Made by a program: the position numbers and the translations under genes. Below the pieces are notes generated by a model. It searched no databases and was not told the DNA's origin. It saw nothing but the letters and a program-made list of their open reading frames with translations. Positions 17,335 to 26,339 of a stretch of 64,000 nucleotides of DNA are shown piece by piece (position 1 is the stretch's first letter; the number at the start of each line of letters is the position of its first letter). The stretch covers positions 124,001-188,000 of the forward strand of contig JACNMN010000004.1 in the NCBI GenBank assembly GCA_020622165.1. The letters are read 5' to 3'. Source of the DNA: Boseongicola sp. H5. Lineage in GTDB: Bacteria > Pseudomonadota > Alphaproteobacteria > Rhodobacterales > Rhodobacteraceae.

Positions 17335-18774
17335 ATGGCGACACAGTCTCATGACATGATAATCCGCAACGGAACAGTGGTAACAGCCGAGCGGACGGAG
17401 CGCGCGGATATCGCTGTTCAGCGCGGGAAAGTCGTGGCGGTCGGCCAGCAGGTCGGACATGCCCCGGTGGAGATCGACGCCACCGGGCGGCTGGTCATGC
17501 CGGGCGGCGTCGACAGCCATTGCCATATCGAACAGCTTTCCGGTGCCGGGCTGATGAATGCCGACAGCTTCGAAACGGCGACGCGGTCCGCCCTGATGGG
17601 GGGCACCACGACCACGATTTCCTTTGCGGCGCAGCACCCGGGGCAAAAGCTTTCAGCCGTGGTGGAGGATTATCAGGCGCTGGCCGCCAAAGGCGCGATC
17701 TGCGATCACGCGTTCCATATCATCGTATCGGATCTCTCCGGCGGGAACCTGACGGATGATCTGCCGGCACTTCTTGCTCAGGGTCACCGCTCGATCAAGC
17801 TTTTCACGGTCTATGACAAGGTGCGCATGGGCGACGAGGATATTCTGGATGTGTTGTGGTGCGCGCGCTCCCATGGCGGTCTGGTCAATATCCACTCCGA
17901 GAATGACGGGCTGATCCGCTGGATGACCCGGCGTCTGATCGAAGCCGGGAAAACGGGCGCGCGGTTCCATCCCGCCTCCCACCCCCGTGCCGCCGAGATC
18001 GAGGCGCTGAACCGGATGTGCATCTTTTCCGAGGTGACAGGCCAGCCCGTCATGCTGTTCCATATCTCCTGCGCCGAGGGTGTGGAGATTGTTCGGGCCG
18101 CCCGCACGCGCGGCGTGCCCGCGCTGGCCGAAACCTGCCCTCATTACCTCTTCATGACGGCGGATCAGCTTGATCTTCCGGGCAATGAGGCCGCTGGCCT
18201 GATGTGCAGCCCGCCGCAGCGGGAACTTGAGGATCAGGAGGCTTTGTGGCAGGCATTGGAACGGGGGGATCTGCAGGTGGTCTCCTCCGATCATGCCCCT
18301 TATCGGCTGGATGACACCGGCAAGTTTGCCCATGGCCACGATGCGCCGTTCAACAAGATCGCTAATGGTATGCCGGGGCTGGAAACCCGCTTGCCACTCC
18401 TGTTCGACGCGATGGTGTCGCAGGGCCGGCTCGGGGCCGAACGCTTCGTGGCGCTAACCGCGACTAATCCGGCCGATATCTACGGTCTGCCCGACAAGGG
18501 CAGGATCGCGCCCGGCGCGGACGCGGATATCGTGCTGTGGGATCCTGAAAGGGCCGTCACCTTTGGCGCGGATGATCTGCACGACAACACCGGCTACAAC
18601 CCTTATGCCGGCCGGGTGGTCAAAGGCTGGCCCGAAACCGTCATCTCGCGCGGAGAGATCGTTGTAGATCGGGGCCACATGCTGGGCAAGCCGGGCCGGG
18701 GGCGGCGCCTGCCGATGGAGATCAGCGCGTCGATGCGGCCTCTGCCCGATCCCGCGGCAACCCTGCCGTCCTAG
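17335..18774 (+). CDS. hydantoinase/dihydropyrimidinase family amidohydrolase
   Basis: The 479-residue protein opens with [12 protein letters not shown] and has the metal motif DSHCHIEQ, where family members usually have DxHxH. The carbamylated-lysine strand is [10 protein letters not shown], later metal ligands are in NIHSEND and FHISCAEG, and SSDHAPY supplies the aspartate. The family opens cyclic amides such as hydantoins and dihydropyrimidines. It stands alone on the + strand under operator site B, opposite a racemase and amidohydrolase operon, which supports hydantoin- or ureide-type catabolism. Its TAG stop shares CTAG with the convergent dxs stop. Confidence 0.88.
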   Translation: MATQSHDMIIRNGTVVTAERTERADIAVQRGKVVAVGQQVGHAPVEIDATGRLVMPGGVDSHCHIEQLSGAGLMNADSFETATRSALMGGTTTTISFAAQHPGQKLSAVVEDYQALAAKGAICDHAFHIIVSDLSGGNLTDDLPALLAQGHRSIKLFTVYDKVRMGDEDILDVLWCARSHGGLVNIHSENDGLIRWMTRRLIEAGKTGARFHPASHPRAAEIEALNRMCIFSEVTGQPVMLFHISCAEGVEIVRAARTRGVPALAETCPHYLFMTADQLDLPGNEAAGLMCSPPQRELEDQEALWQALERGDLQVVSSDHAPYRLDDTGKFAHGHDAPFNKIANGMPGLETRLPLLFDAMVSQGRLGAERFVALTATNPADIYGLPDKGRIAPGADADIVLWDPERAVTFGADDLHDNTGYNPYAGRVVKGWPETVISRGEIVVDRGHMLGKPGRGRRLPMEISASMRPLPDPAATLPS

Positions 18775-20696
18775 GCGCGTTTTCCGATCACGCCGATATC
18801 CAGCGTGCGCAGCACCTTCGCCACGATGTCCTCGGCATTCATCGCGGCCACGGCATACATGTCCCGCGGATTGGCCTGATCGATGAAGATATCCGGCAGC
18901 ACCATGGAGCGATATCTGAGTCCGCTGTCGAACATCCCGTTTTCGGCCAGAAGCTGTGCGACATGCGATCCGAAACCGCCAATGGCGCCTTCCTCGATGG
19001 TGATCAGCGCCTCGTGATGGCGGGCAAGTTGCAGGATCAGATCCTCGTCCAGCGGCTTGGCGAAACGGGCGTCCGCGATGGTCGGGGTGATCCCGTTGGC
19101 ACTCAGCGCTTCGGCGGCGTCCTGCACTTCCTTCAGTCGCGTCCCGAAGGACAGGATCGCAACCCGGGAGCCTTCCGCCACGATGCGGCCCTTGCCGATC
19201 TCCAGTACGGTCCCGCGTTCCGGCATTTCGACGCCGACACCTTCGCCCCGGGGAAAGCGGAAGGCCGATGGCCGGTCGTCGATTGCCCGTGCGGTGGCGA
19301 CCATATGGACCAGTTCCGCTTCATCCGCCGCGGCCATCACCACGAAGCCCGGCAGATTTGCCAGATAGGCGATATCGAAACTGCCCGCATGCGTTGCCCC
19401 GTCCGCGCCAACGAGGCCCGCGCGGTCAATCGCGAACCGAACGGGCAGGCGCTGGATCGCCACATCGTGGACAACCTGATCATACCCGCGCTGCAGGAAG
19501 GTGGAGTAGAGCGCGCAGAAGGGTTTCAGGCCCCCGGCCGCCATGCCGGCACTGAATGTCACCGCGTGCTGCTCCGCGATGCCCACGTCGAAACACCGGG
19601 TCGGAAACCGCTCGGCAAAAAGATTGAGGCCGGTGCCATCGGGCATCGCGGCCGTCACGGCGGTGATCAGCGGATCATCCTCCGCCTCTCGGATCAGGGC
19701 CTGCGCAAAAACCTTGGTATAGGAAGGCGCGTTGGAGGGAGCCTTTTTCTGCTCTCCGGTGAGCACGTCGAATTTCGCGGTGGCGTGGCCGCCGTCGGGC
19801 TTGCTCTCGGCATGGACGTATCCCTTGCCCTTCTTGGTGATCGCATGGATCAGGATCGGCCCGTCGGCCCGGACCTTGACGGTTCTGAGAACGGCGAGAA
19901 GCTGTTCCATATCGTGCCCGTCGATCGGCCCGACATAGGAAAAGCCGAGCTCCTCGAACAAGGTGCCGCCGACCGTGGCGGCTTTCAGCAGTTCCTTGGC
20001 CCGGCGGGCACCTTCCTGAAAGGGCTCCGGCAGCAGGGAAACGGCCCCCTTGGCCGCGGCTTTCAACTCCTGAAACGGGGCGCCCGCATAGAGCCGCGAG
20101 AGATAGGAAGACATGGCGCCCGTGGGCGGTGCGATGCTCATCTCGTTGTCGTTCAGGATGACGATCAGGCGTTTGCCCAGATGGCCCGCATTGTTCATCG
20201 CTTCATAGGCCATGCCGGCGCTGAGCGCGCCATCGCCGATCACCGCAATCGCGTCGCCCAGCCCATGCTCGGGCGCGCCCCCCAGATCGCGGGCCACGGC
20301 AAAACCGAGAGCGGCGGAAATGCTGGTGGAGGAATGGGCCGCGCCAAAGGGATCGTAGGGGCTTTCACTGCGTTTGGTGAACCCGCTGATCCCGTCTTTC
20401 TGGCGCAGGGTCGGCATCCGGTCGCGGCGCCCGGTCAGGATCTTGTGCGGGTAGCACTGGTGGCTCACATCCCAGATCAGCCGGTCCCTTGGAGTATCGA
20501 ACACGGCGTGGATGGCAACCGTCATTTCCACCACGCCAAGCCCTGCACCGAGGTGCCCGCCTGTCTTGCTGACCGACGCGATGGTTTCCGCGCGCAGTTC
20601 ATCGGCAAGCGCGCGAAGCTCCGCATCGGACATGCGCTTCAGATCGGCAGGGCTCCTGACCCGGTCGAGCAGCGGGGTGTGGGGTTGGCTGGTCAT
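18771..20696 (-). CDS. dxs: 1-deoxy-D-xylulose-5-phosphate synthase
   Basis: I use the ATG at 20696 because GGGAGG lies eight bases upstream; a GTG at 20726 overlapping the ispA stop would add ten residues. The 641-residue enzyme has the thiamine diphosphate motif [18 protein letters not shown], the early histidine-rich [13 protein letters not shown], and [15 protein letters not shown] in the transketolase pyrimidine domain. It condenses pyruvate and glyceraldehyde 3-phosphate to start the MEP isoprenoid pathway. Position directly after ispA suggests coordinated isoprenoid supply. Confidence 0.97.
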   Translation of the reverse strand: MTSQPHTPLLDRVRSPADLKRMSDAELRALADELRAETIASVSKTGGHLGAGLGVVEMTVAIHAVFDTPRDRLIWDVSHQCYPHKILTGRRDRMPTLRQKDGISGFTKRSESPYDPFGAAHSSTSISAALGFAVARDLGGAPEHGLGDAIAVIGDGALSAGMAYEAMNNAGHLGKRLIVILNDNEMSIAPPTGAMSSYLSRLYAGAPFQELKAAAKGAVSLLPEPFQEGARRAKELLKAATVGGTLFEELGFSYVGPIDGHDMEQLLAVLRTVKVRADGPILIHAITKKGKGYVHAESKPDGGHATAKFDVLTGEQKKAPSNAPSYTKVFAQALIREAEDDPLITAVTAAMPDGTGLNLFAERFPTRCFDVGIAEQHAVTFSAGMAAGGLKPFCALYSTFLQRGYDQVVHDVAIQRLPVRFAIDRAGLVGADGATHAGSFDIAYLANLPGFVVMAAADEAELVHMVATARAIDDRPSAFRFPRGEGVGVEMPERGTVLEIGKGRIVAEGSRVAILSFGTRLKEVQDAAEALSANGITPTIADARFAKPLDEDLILQLARHHEALITIEEGAIGGFGSHVAQLLAENGMFDSGLRYRSMVLPDIFIDQANPRDMYAVAAMNAEDIVAKVLRTLDIGVIGKRA

Positions 20697-20722
20697 CGTC
20701 TGGCCTCCCTTCAGGGGCGCAT

Positions 20723-21589
20723 TCACCTGTCGCGGGCGATAATATAGCGGGCCAGCGCCTTCAAGGTCCGGGCCCGGTCGCCATAGGGTGTCAGCGCGGC
20801 TTCCGCCTCGTCCACCAAATCGGCGGCGCGTGCCTTCGCTCCGTCCAGACCCAGCAGCGATACGAATGTAGCCTTTCCGGCGGCGGCATCTTTCTGAAGC
20901 CTCTTGCCTGCCTTCGCGACATCGCCCTCGATGTCCAAGATGTCATCGGCGATCTGGAAAGCAAGGCCGATGGCATGAGCGTATCGCCGCAGCGGCACCG
21001 GGTCTGCGCGGCCCAGAATGGCGCCCGCTTCGGCCGGCCATGCGATCAGCGCGCCGGTCTTGTTGGCCTGCAACTCTGTAATCTCGTCGATACCCAACGC
21101 GCGACCGGTAGCTTCCGCCGCGATATCCTGGGCCTGTCCCAGCACCATACCGTCGGCGCCAGAAGCACGCGCCAGACCGGCCACAAGGGCTATCCTTTGG
21201 GCCGCATCGCCTGCGCCGCGATCGGACAAGAGCTCGAAGGCGAAGCTTTGCAATGCATCGCCCACAAGAACCGCGGTGGCCTCATCCCACTTCACATGGA
21301 TTGTGGGCTGGCCCCGGCGCAGGTCATCGTCGTCCATGCAGGGCAGATCGTCATGGACCAGCGAATAGGCGTGCAGGCATTCCACGGCGCCGGCCGCATG
21401 AACCGATTGCGCAAAAGGCACATCGAAGAGCCGTGCGGCCTCCAATGCCAGAAACCCGCGCAGCCGTTTTCCGCCCGTCGTTGCATAGCGCATCGCGTCG
21501 GATATCGTGCCGGGCGCAAGTCGCGCCATCCGGTCTTCCAGAAACTGCCCGATAACGGATTGCGCCTCGCCAAGCGCGTTCTGAAACAC
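20723..21589 (-). CDS. ispA: polyprenyl (farnesyl/geranylgeranyl-type) diphosphate synthase
   Basis: The start codon is a GTG at 21589 directly next to the xseB stop; 288 residues. The first aspartate-rich motif is [14 protein letters not shown] and the second is DDILDIEGD, both needed to bind Mg-diphosphate. GKRLRG and the LVHDDLP context are typical of short-chain trans-prenyl synthases. It elongates DMAPP with IPP to farnesyl diphosphate in the cytoplasm. Chain length is inferred from family position beside xseB and dxs, a common alphaproteobacterial arrangement. Confidence 0.95.
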   Translation of the reverse strand: MFQNALGEAQSVIGQFLEDRMARLAPGTISDAMRYATTGGKRLRGFLALEAARLFDVPFAQSVHAAGAVECLHAYSLVHDDLPCMDDDDLRRGQPTIHVKWDEATAVLVGDALQSFAFELLSDRGAGDAAQRIALVAGLARASGADGMVLGQAQDIAAEATGRALGIDEITELQANKTGALIAWPAEAGAILGRADPVPLRRYAHAIGLAFQIADDILDIEGDVAKAGKRLQKDAAAGKATFVSLLGLDGAKARAADLVDEAEAALTPYGDRARTLKALARYIIARDR

Positions 21590-21835
21590 TTACGCGCCGT
21601 CGGCAGGCGTCGTTCCCGTTGCCTGGCCCGTCGCATCCAGCGTGATCTGCGCAACCTTCTCCTCGGCTTCTTTCAGCTTGGCCTCGCATCTTGCCTTGAG
21701 AGCAGCGCCCCGTTCGTAAAGCCCAATGGATTCCTCCAGCGCCACATCTCCGCGATCAAGCGCCGTCACGACGGTTTCAAGCTCGCGAATGGCCTCTTCG
21801 AAGCTCATGTCCTCAATCGGTTTCTGCGCGCTCAT
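21590..21835 (-). CDS. xseB: exodeoxyribonuclease VII small subunit
   Basis: The protein has 81 residues with the complete XseB signature: MSFEEAIRELETVVTALDRG, then DVALEESIGLYERGAALKARCEAKLKEAEEKV. It forms a helical hairpin that binds the large subunit XseA, encoded elsewhere. It overlaps the HDAC-family stop by 4 bp and abuts the ispA start. Confidence 0.96.
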   Translation of the reverse strand: MSAQKPIEDMSFEEAIRELETVVTALDRGDVALEESIGLYERGAALKARCEAKLKEAEEKVAQITLDATGQATGTTPADGA

Positions 21836-22767
21836 CCGTCTTGCTCCATCAACACCGTCACGTGGGTCGCGACCGTGGCCGCGAGTGCATCCAGATCATA
21901 GCCGCCTTCCAAAGTCGAGACCACGCGCCCGCCGCAATGCGCCCCGGCGAAGGCGCAGAGCGTTCTCGTGATCCAGGCGAAATCCTCGGTATCCCAGTTC
22001 AGATTGGCCAGCGGGTCCGCCCTGTGAGCGTCAAAGCCGGCGGAGATGAGCAGCAGGTCGGGTGCTATCTCCGCCAGTCGTGGCAGCATCCGGGTTTCCA
22101 CGATCCGCCGCATTTCCGCGCCGCCGGTTCCGGGGCCAAGCGGCAGGTTGAGGATGTTGTTCGACCCGCCCCGTTCCGAAGGCGCGCCCGTGCCGGGATA
22201 AAGCGGCATCTGGTGGGAGGAGACGAAGAAGGCGCGTGGCTCATCCCACAGCAGATCCTGTGTGCCGTTGCCGTGATGCACGTCAAAATCCACTACCGCA
22301 ACACGGGACAGGCCATGCCTCTCTAATGCGTGCTTCGCGGCGATCGCGATGTTGCCGAACAGGCAAAAGCCCATGGGCCGGATGCGTTCCGCGTGATGAC
22401 CGGGCGGGCGGGTGGCGACAAAGGCGTTCGTTGCCTCGCCCGACAGCACCTGATCGACGGCATAGAGGCAGCCGCCGACACCTTTCAGCGCCGCCTCCCA
22501 GGAGCCTGGCGAGACCGAGGTGTCGGGGTCAAGTGCCGCGAGCCCCCGATCCGGGATCGCGTCCCGGATCGGGGCGATATGTTCCGCGGGATGGGCCAGC
22601 AGCAGATCGCCCTCGCCGGCCATCGGCGCTTCGGCGCGGATCAGCCCGGCAAATTCCGGTCCGGCAAGCACGTCCAGCACTGCCTGCAGGCGCGCAATCT
22701 GTTCCGGATGTCCGGCGGGCATCTCATGGGCGAGCCCGGCGCGGTTTTCGACCAGAAGTGTCGGCAT
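21832..22767 (-). CDS. histone deacetylase family (acetylpolyamine/deacetylase-like) protein
   Basis: The protein has 311 residues. Catalytic elements of the arginase-deacetylase fold are visible: PGHHAER (the His pair), DFDVHHGNGTQ (Asp and His ligands), SSHQMPLYPGTG and AGFDAHRADPLA (second Asp ligand). Bacterial members remove acetyl groups from polyamines or small amides with a zinc ion. It sits between petR and xseB, sharing one base with the petR stop, an arrangement common in Rhodobacterales. The substrate is unknown. Confidence 0.92.
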   Translation of the reverse strand: MPTLLVENRAGLAHEMPAGHPEQIARLQAVLDVLAGPEFAGLIRAEAPMAGEGDLLLAHPAEHIAPIRDAIPDRGLAALDPDTSVSPGSWEAALKGVGGCLYAVDQVLSGEATNAFVATRPPGHHAERIRPMGFCLFGNIAIAAKHALERHGLSRVAVVDFDVHHGNGTQDLLWDEPRAFFVSSHQMPLYPGTGAPSERGGSNNILNLPLGPGTGGAEMRRIVETRMLPRLAEIAPDLLLISAGFDAHRADPLANLNWDTEDFAWITRTLCAFAGAHCGGRVVSTLEGGYDLDALAATVATHVTVLMEQDG

Positions 22768-23480
22768 CAGTCGGGCACCAGCATGTAGCCCGCCCCGCGC
22801 ACGGTCTGCAGATAGCGGGGTTGCTTCGGATCGGCTTCGATCTTGCGTCTGAGCCGTGTGATCTGAACGTCGACCGCGCGTTCCTGCGCCTGTTCGGCGC
22901 CCGCCCCCTTGTCCCGGCCCAGATCCTCGACCAGTTGCGCCCGGCTGACCGGCTCATGCGGACAGGCCGAAAAGATCCGCATCAGCGCGGCTTCGGTCGC
23001 CGTCAGGCGGATACTGTCCTGACCCTGCCACATCTCGCCGCGTTCCAGATCATAGCGGATGCTGCCGAGATGCAGAACCTTCGGGGCGTCCTGCGGCTCG
23101 GTCATGGCAGGCAGGCGGCGCAGGATCGCATTTATCCGCAGAAGCAGCTCCTTCGGTTCGAACGGCTTTGGCAGATAATCGTCCGCGCCGGCTTCGAGCC
23201 CCTTGATCCGTTCACTGGCCTCCCCCTTGGCGGTCAGCAGCAGGATCGGCGTGCTCAGCGTTTCGCGAAGCGCACGGGTCAGGTCCAGCCCGTCTTCGCC
23301 GGGCATCATCACATCCAGCACGATCAGATCGAACTCCAGCCCGGACAGAAGCCGCCGCGCATGGGCCGCGTCACGGGCCACGCTGGTCATGAAGCCATGA
23401 CGGATCAGGAATTTCTGCAGCAATCCGCGAATGCGCTCGTCATCATCGACAATCAGCAGATGGGCGACGGTCTCGTTCAT
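22767..23480 (-). CDS. petR: OmpR-family response regulator, PetR-like
   Basis: The 237-residue protein has a receiver domain (LLIVDDDE, phosphoacceptor strand LIVLDVMMPGEDG, LTAKG, KPFEPKELL) and a PhoB-type winged helix ending RYLQTVRGAGYMLVPD. It starts inside the preceding MarR-family gene (ATGA overlap). The MarR-then-response-regulator pair matches petP-petR of Rhodobacter, described as needed for cytochrome bc1-dependent growth. The symbol rests on that gene order; no cognate kinase is nearby. Confidence 0.85.
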   Translation of the reverse strand: MNETVAHLLIVDDDERIRGLLQKFLIRHGFMTSVARDAAHARRLLSGLEFDLIVLDVMMPGEDGLDLTRALRETLSTPILLLTAKGEASERIKGLEAGADDYLPKPFEPKELLLRINAILRRLPAMTEPQDAPKVLHLGSIRYDLERGEMWQGQDSIRLTATEAALMRIFSACPHEPVSRAQLVEDLGRDKGAGAEQAQERAVDVQITRLRRKIEADPKQPRYLQTVRGAGYMLVPD

Positions 23481-23998
23481 GATGCGCTCTCGGTTGTCGT
23501 TTGATAGTGGCGGCGCATGTCGGGGTCCATCATCTGCTCCAGAACGGTGCGAAACCCGGCTACGGCCTCGGGGCCGGCGGCGCGATAGGCGGCCCGCATG
23601 CGGCTTCGCTGCGCATCCGACAACTCACGTTCCAGCGCAATGCCCGCATCGGTCAGAAACAGATGCCGCTCCCGTTTGTCCCGGGTGCCGACCCGGCTTT
23701 CCACCAGCCCGTCATCGACCAGTGCGCGCAGGACCCGGTTCAGCGACTGCTTGGTAACCCCGAGAATATCCAGAAGATTGTTGACCGTCGTGCCCGGACT
23801 GCGGTTGATGAAGTGGATCGCCCGATGATGGGCGCGGCCATAGGCGTAGTTCTGCAAGATCCGATCCGGGTCTGCCGTGAACCCGCGATAGGCGAAAAAC
23901 ATCGCCTCGATCCCGCGGCGCAACTGCTCGTCGGTCAGGAAAAGCAGGCTTTCCCCGCTGACCAACGCATTGGCCGTTCCGCGATCCGCCATCATCAT
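23477..23998 (-). CDS. petP: MarR-family regulator, PetP-like
   Basis: This winged-helix protein of up to 173 residues contains GTTVNNLLDILGVTKQSLNRVLRALVDDGLVESRVGTRDKRERHLFLTD, the MarR recognition helix and wing. Three consecutive ATG codons (23998, 23995, 23992) follow AAGGAAGGG, so the exact start is open. It is the first gene of the leftward petP-petR-HDAC-xseB-ispA-dxs run and diverges from ilvE. Two TTTTGCGCAA elements in the 182-bp shared spacer are candidate targets. Confidence 0.82.
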   Translation of the reverse strand: MMMADRGTANALVSGESLLFLTDEQLRRGIEAMFFAYRGFTADPDRILQNYAYGRAHHRAIHFINRSPGTTVNNLLDILGVTKQSLNRVLRALVDDGLVESRVGTRDKRERHLFLTDAGIALERELSDAQRSRMRAAYRAAGPEAVAGFRTVLEQMMDPDMRRHYQTTTESAS

Positions 23999-24086
23999 GT
24001 CCCTTCCTTCGGCCCGATCGGGGCTTTGCCACAGTTTATGTCAGCCTTGTTGACTTTCCAAGAATCAATTGGTAGCGGTTGCGCGG

Positions 24087-24128
24087 TTTTGCGCAATTTT
24101 ATGTCCGTTTCGGTCATATTTTGCGCAA
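24087..24128. promoter_or_regulatory. two identical TTTTGCGCAA elements between petP and ilvE
   Basis: The decamer TTTTGCGCAA occurs at 24087-24096 and again at 24119-24128, 32 bp apart or about three helical turns. Each has the self-complementary core TTGCGCAA, and a partial copy (TTGCGCGG) lies just before at 24079-24086. The position between divergent petP and ilvE promoters makes an operator for the MarR-type protein likely, though an Lrp-type protein acting on ilvE is also possible. Confidence 0.55.
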
Positions 24129-24180
24129 CAAACGTAAACGGCAACCCCTCGGCGCCGTAAGATGATGAAGGACGGGAAAC

Positions 24181-25050
24181 ATGAGCGGAACCTATGATGA
24201 CCGCGATGGCACGATCTGGATGGACGGTGCATTGGTGCCGTGGCGCGATGCCAATGTGCACATTCTGACCCACGCGATGCATTATGCTTCGGCCGTCTTC
24301 GAAGGAGAGCGGGCCTATAACGGCAAGATCTTCGAAAGCCGGAAGCATTCCGAACGTCTGCTGGCTTCGGGGCGTTACATCGATGTGGAGATCCCCTGGA
24401 CCGTCGATGAGATCGAGGCCGCGAAATACGAGGTGATGAAGGCAAACGGGTTGACCGATGCCTATGTCCGGGCCGTGGCCTGGCGTGGTTCGGGCGAGGA
24501 TATGGGCGTCGCTTCCGCGCGAAATCCGGTGCGGCTGGCGATCGCGGCCTGGGAATGGGGCGCCTATTATGGCGATGCCAAGATGAAGGGCGCAAAGCTG
24601 GACATCTCGAAATGGAAACGCCCTTCGCCCGAAACGATCCCGTCTCATGCCAAGGCGGCGGGCCTCTACATGATCTGCACCATGTCGAAACACGCCGCCG
24701 AGGCGAAAGGATGCTCCGACGCGATGATGTTCGATTACCGGGGCTACGTGGCCGAGGCGACGGGCGCGAACATCTTTTTCGTCAAGGATGGCGAAGTGCA
24801 TACGCCCGACCCAGACTGCTTCCTGAACGGCATCACCCGGCAAACGGTGATCGGCATGTTGAAAGAGCGCCAGATCAAGGTGCATGAGCGCCATATCCTG
24901 CCCGAGGAGCTGGAAGGCTTCGAGCAGTGCTGGCTGACCGGCACGGCGGCGGAGGTCACGCCTGTGGGCCGGATCGGGGACTATAACTTCGAGGTCGGCG
25001 CGCTGACCCGGGATATCGCGGAGGCCTATGAGGCGAAAGTGCGGGAGTAG
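24181..25050 (+). CDS. ilvE: branched-chain amino acid aminotransferase
   Basis: This 289-residue fold-type IV PLP enzyme carries the likely Schiff-base lysine, Lys158, in SHAKAAGLY. VAEATGANIF and LNGITRQTVI are the family's phosphate-binding and substrate loops, and the start region IWMDGALVPWRDANVHILTHAMHYASAVFEG matches IlvE. It interconverts valine, leucine and isoleucine with their 2-keto acids, using glutamate. A stem-loop follows the gene, so it is probably monocistronic. Confidence 0.93.
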   Translation: MSGTYDDRDGTIWMDGALVPWRDANVHILTHAMHYASAVFEGERAYNGKIFESRKHSERLLASGRYIDVEIPWTVDEIEAAKYEVMKANGLTDAYVRAVAWRGSGEDMGVASARNPVRLAIAAWEWGAYYGDAKMKGAKLDISKWKRPSPETIPSHAKAAGLYMICTMSKHAAEAKGCSDAMMFDYRGYVAEATGANIFFVKDGEVHTPDPDCFLNGITRQTVIGMLKERQIKVHERHILPEELEGFEQCWLTGTAAEVTPVGRIGDYNFEVGALTRDIAEAYEAKVRE

Positions 25051-25073
25051 GTTGCGCTGTCCGGTCCTCAAGA

Positions 25074-25098
25074 AAAGGGGGGGTAGATGTCCCCCTTT
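25074..25098 (+). terminator. stem-loop after ilvE
   Basis: AAAGGGGG (25074-25081) pairs with CCCCCTTT (25091-25098) around a nine-base loop, 24 bp after the ilvE stop. Only three T follow the C run, so termination may be weak, but nothing else in the 106-bp gap explains the repeat. Confidence 0.6.
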
Positions 25099-25156
25099 CA
25101 TACATCATGGGTGGGCCGCGCTTGATTTACGCCGCGACCCGCGCCAGATTTGAAAA

Positions 25157-25498
25157 ATGGTCGTCCAGATCCAGCCCAGAAACCCCGAGCGTATTCCTGA
25201 AAAGGTTGCATTTGATCGCAAGGAGCTTGCCGCGATCCTTGCCATCTATGGCCGGATGGTGGCGGCAGGCGAGTGGCGGGATTACGGCATTTCGCTCTTG
25301 AGCGATGTTGCCGTGTTCTCGATTTTCCGGCGGAGTGCCGAACACCCGATCTACCGGATCGAAAAACGCCCCAAACTGGCGGCCCGGCAGGGGCAGTATT
25401 CGGTGATCGGCATGGACGGCCGCATTCTGAAACGCGGCCACGATCTGAAAGCCGTCCTGCGCGTTCTGGAACGCAAGCTGATCCGCGCCGTGGAGTGA
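25157..25498 (+). CDS. DUF2794 domain-containing protein
   Basis: The 113-residue protein matches the alphaproteobacterial DUF2794 family by its KVAFDRKELAAILAIYGRMVAAGEWRDY segment and the C-terminal LKAVLRVLERKLIR helix. There is no signal peptide or membrane segment. The function is unknown. It is convergent with the NlpC/P60 gene, whose stop is only four bases away. Confidence 0.85.
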   Translation: MVVQIQPRNPERIPEKVAFDRKELAAILAIYGRMVAAGEWRDYGISLLSDVAVFSIFRRSAEHPIYRIEKRPKLAARQGQYSVIGMDGRILKRGHDLKAVLRVLERKLIRAVE

Positions 25499-25502
25499 GC
25501 TT

Positions 25503-26339
25503 TCAGCCGATCCCGACCCTGCGGCGTGCCGTGATCGTGCCATCGCCTGCGGCCTCGATCCTCGCGGCGGCGTCTTTCAGCGGTTCATAGGCCACGGCCA
25601 TGTGATGGGCATTGGCGTGCAGCAGCATCCGCTCATTCGCCATGATCCCGACATGTCCTTTCCAGAAGACCAGATCGCCCCTTTGCAGCGGCTCGCCATA
25701 CTGCAACTCGCGGCCAAGGGCTTCCTGCTGCTGGTCGCTGTCGCGGGGGCAGGCCACGCCACATGCCAAAAGCGCCGTCTGCACCAGGCCGGAGCAATCG
25801 ATGCCCCAACGGCTTGTCCCGCCCCAGAGATACGGCGTGCCAAGAAACAGATCGGCAACGCCCACCATGTCACCGAACCGGGCCGTGATGGGCTGCAGAT
25901 GCGATCTGGGAATGAAATGACCGGTGTGAATGCGCAGGAACCTCTCGCGCTCCGCACGCACCCGGACCCGGGAGCCGAAAAACACCGAAACATCCGGTGG
26001 CGCCTTGAAATCCGCCTTGGGGTAGAGATGCGTGGCCGGTGCGACGACCCAATGGGTCGGGTCCTCCGGTTCGGTCAGCGCGCCCGCAACCATGTAGCCC
26101 ACATAGCCATCCCGCTCACACTGGCCGAACGCCGCGCCGTCCTTCGCCTCCAGCACCAGAAACCGCTCTCCGAAAACCAGTTGGCTGATGCGGTTCCCGT
26201 TGGGCTGGTCGGTGATATTGGCCATCGGTTGCTGCACCATGGTCCAGCGGCCCTGCACGAATTTCTTGGCGTCGATCTTCCCCTGAAGAGAGACATGGGC
26301 GACGCGCCCGTTGCTCGGGGTCATTCGCGGGTCGTTCAT
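25503..26339 (-). CDS. C40 (NlpC/P60) peptidase with SH3-like domain
   Basis: The protein has 278 residues. The N-terminal half has SH3-like strands (ISQLVFGERFLVLEAKDGAAFGQ and DGYVGYMVAGAL). The C-terminal catalytic domain has YLWGGTSRWGIDCSGLVQTAL (catalytic Cys), a GHVGIM His and an ANAHH segment. Such enzymes cleave peptide bonds in murein stem peptides. No signal peptide is seen, so it may act on imported muropeptides, which agrees with coupling to the upstream aminopeptidase gene (ATGA). Confidence 0.9.
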   Translation of the reverse strand: MNDPRMTPSNGRVAHVSLQGKIDAKKFVQGRWTMVQQPMANITDQPNGNRISQLVFGERFLVLEAKDGAAFGQCERDGYVGYMVAGALTEPEDPTHWVVAPATHLYPKADFKAPPDVSVFFGSRVRVRAERERFLRIHTGHFIPRSHLQPITARFGDMVGVADLFLGTPYLWGGTSRWGIDCSGLVQTALLACGVACPRDSDQQQEALGRELQYGEPLQRGDLVFWKGHVGIMANERMLLHANAHHMAVAYEPLKDAAARIEAAGDGTITARRRVGIG

